NCBI GenBank assembly: GCA_031284225.1
Contig: JAITAH010000171.1
Location: 1-5,897 of the forward strand
DNA from: Dysgonamonadaceae bacterium
GTDB lineage: Bacteria; Bacteroidota; Bacteroidia; Bacteroidales; Azobacteroidaceae
Length of the DNA: 5,897 nucleotides
Direction of reading: 5' to 3'
Within the stretch, counting starts at the first letter, position 1; the number at the start of each line of letters is the position of its first letter. The position numbers were made by a program, and so were the translations under genes. This document shows positions 4,786-5,897 of this stretch, in pieces. Below the pieces are notes generated by a model. The model had not been told where the DNA came from, did no database searches, and was given only the letters and a program-made list of their open reading frames with translations.

Positions 4786-5897
4786 GTGGCCGGTCTTCAA
4801 TACAAAAGGCGGAAATCGTCGGTTGTTCGGATAGGAAACACGCCTCTGGGCGGCGATTATCCGGTGCGGGTACAGTCGATGACCAATACTTCCACGATGG
4901 ATACGGAAGCCTGTATCGAGCAGTGCATCCGCATCATCGAAGCGGGAGGGGAATATGTTCGACTTACCGCGCAAGGAGTGCGCGAGGCCGAGAATCTGAA
5001 AAATATTCGCGAAGGTTTGCGCCGGCGCGGTTACGAAACGCCTTTGATTGCCGATATTCATTTCAATCCCGCCGCCGCCGAAACGGCCGCGCAATATGTT
5101 GAAAAAGTGCGCATCAACCCCGGTAATTTTATTAAATCCATCCAAAAAGACGGCGCCGATTATAGCGACGAGGAATTTGAGCGCGAACGCTTGCTTTTGC
5201 GCGAGCGATTTGCGCATTTTCTGGCTGTTTGCAAAAAACACAACACGGCCGTGCGTATCGGCGTCAATCACGGTTCGCTGTCGGAGCGAATGATGAACCG
5301 GTATGGCGATACGCCGCTCGGCATGGTAGAAAGTTGCATGGAATTACTGCGGATGTGCCGCGAAGAAAATTTCGACCAGATAGTTATTTCCTTAAAAGCC
5401 TCCAATACCGTGCTGATGATTCATTCCGTGCGGATGCTGGTAGAACGAATGGACGCCGAAGATTTTCATTTTCCCCTCCATCTGGGCGTTACCGAAGCGG
5501 GCGAGGGCGAAGACGGACGAATCAAATCGGCCATTGGCATCGGTTCGCTCCTGGCCGACGGTATTGGCGACACCCTCCGGGTATCGCTGTCGGAAGATCC
5601 TGAAAAAGAAATACCGGTGGCGTTCGCTATCTTGCAGGCGACACGCACGCGCATTACCCAAACGGAATATATTTCCTGTCCGGGCTGCGGGCGGACGCTG
5701 TTCGATTTACAAACCGCGGTTAAGAAAGTAAAAGCGGCGACTTCGCACCTCAAAGGTTTGAAAATCGCCGTTATGGGTTGTATCGTGAACGGGCCGGGCG
5801 AAATGGCCGACGCCGATTACGGATACGTAGGCGCCGCCGCCGGAAAAGTCAGCCTCTACAAAGGCCGGGAGTGTGTTTTGAAGAATATTCCCGAAGA
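4786..5897 (+). CDS. ispG: 4-hydroxy-3-methylbut-2-en-1-yl diphosphate synthase IspG (GcpE), compact two-domain form, partial at right edge
   Basis: IspG converts MEcPP to HMBPP with a [4Fe-4S] cluster, the step before IspH. The frame is open for 370 codons and leaves the window. The GTG start is forced: it directly follows the purE TAA in the same frame, and no later start precedes the conserved VRIGNTPLGG (14-23). Seen: a TIM-barrel domain at about 12-279 with VQSMTNT, LIADIHFN, VRINPGN, RIGVNHGSLS, SLKASNT, LHLGVTEAG-GEDGRIKSA and GIGDTLRVSLSEDP; then a Fe-S domain with C298 and C301 (SCPGCGRT), C332 (MGCIVNGPGE) and E339, matching E. coli C270/C273/C305/E312. Sequence details are Bacteroidota-like (TEYISCPGCGRTLFDL, SHLKGLKI, EMADADYGYVGA). 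The odd point: Bacteroidota IspG normally carries an insert of roughly 200-250 residues between these domains. Here EIPVA at 275-279 continues straight into FAILQATRTRI at 280-290. Confidence 0.95.
   Translation, partial: MAGLQYKRRKSSVVRIGNTPLGGDYPVRVQSMTNTSTMDTEACIEQCIRIIEAGGEYVRLTAQGVREAENLKNIREGLRRRGYETPLIADIHFNPAAAETAAQYVEKVRINPGNFIKSIQKDGADYSDEEFERERLLLRERFAHFLAVCKKHNTAVRIGVNHGSLSERMMNRYGDTPLGMVESCMELLRMCREENFDQIVISLKASNTVLMIHSVRMLVERMDAEDFHFPLHLGVTEAGEGEDGRIKSAIGIGSLLADGIGDTLRVSLSEDPEKEIPVAFAILQATRTRITQTEYISCPGCGRTLFDLQTAVKKVKAATSHLKGLKIAVMGCIVNGPGEMADADYGYVGAAAGKVSLYKGRECVLKNIPE

Noticed and set aside
4750..5271. 173-residue minus-strand ORF opposite purE and ispG
   Set aside because: It is a shadow of the ispG N-terminal coding region, which has strong family motifs. 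The antisense product shows no recognisable domain.
5229..5603. 124-residue arginine-rich plus-strand ORF within ispG
   Set aside because: It is the +1 frame shadow of GC-rich ispG codons, and its arginine-rich composition is an artefact of that frame. It also argues against a frameshift in ispG, since the ispG frame is intact throughout.
1..5897. CRISPR array, insertion sequence, tRNA, rRNA or novel defence system
   Set aside because: No direct repeats with regular spacing, transposase motifs, terminal inverted repeats, tRNA-like cloverleaf or defence-type domains were seen. All coding space is taken by recognisable housekeeping genes.

Overview
The window reads as a chromosomal core-gene region from a member of the Bacteroidota, probably Bacteroidales-like. 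The evidence is a 286-residue primary sigma factor lacking region 1.1, Bacteroides-like IspH, PurE and IspG sequences, the scarcity of well-placed Shine-Dalgarno sequences, and intergenic gaps that carry exact matches to the Bacteroidota -7 promoter box TAnnTTTG. No mobile element, tRNA, rRNA or CRISPR array was seen, and no gene-free stretch reaches 300 bases. The organism cannot be named from this sequence alone.

Layout from left to right: (1) the first 98 bases, on the minus strand, hold the N-terminus of a gene that looks like sufB (Fe-S cluster assembly), which runs off the left edge. (2) A 192-base divergent intergenic region carries back-to-back -7 boxes, one for the sufB-like gene and one for ispH. 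(3) ispH, the last step of the MEP isoprenoid pathway, starts with TTG. (4) A 134-base gap holds a -7 box and two overlapping palindromes, and precedes htrA/degP, an envelope serine protease with two PDZ domains. (5) rpoD, the primary sigma factor, has its own -7 box and ends at a strong rho-independent terminator. (6) A fresh promoter box follows directly, then a tightly packed set gcvH - purE - ispG: gcvH and purE overlap by 4 bases (ATGA), and purE and ispG abut (TAA then GTG). ispG runs off the right edge after 370 codons.

Together the genes are housekeeping: the two [4Fe-4S] enzymes that finish the MEP pathway (IspG, IspH), a likely component of the machinery that builds their clusters (SufB), glycine cleavage and purine synthesis (GcvH, PurE, linked through one-carbon metabolism), envelope protein quality control (HtrA) and basal transcription (RpoD).

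The most unusual observation is the form of IspG. Bacteroidota IspG proteins, as I recall them, are long three-domain proteins of about 600 residues with a large insert between the TIM barrel and the Fe-S domain. This one has Bacteroidota-type sequence in both domains, but the barrel joins the Fe-S domain directly at about residue 279, giving a compact two-domain enzyme. Other points of interest are the overlapping divergent sufB/ispH promoters, the two mutually exclusive palindromes before htrA, and the non-ATG starts on both MEP Fe-S enzymes.
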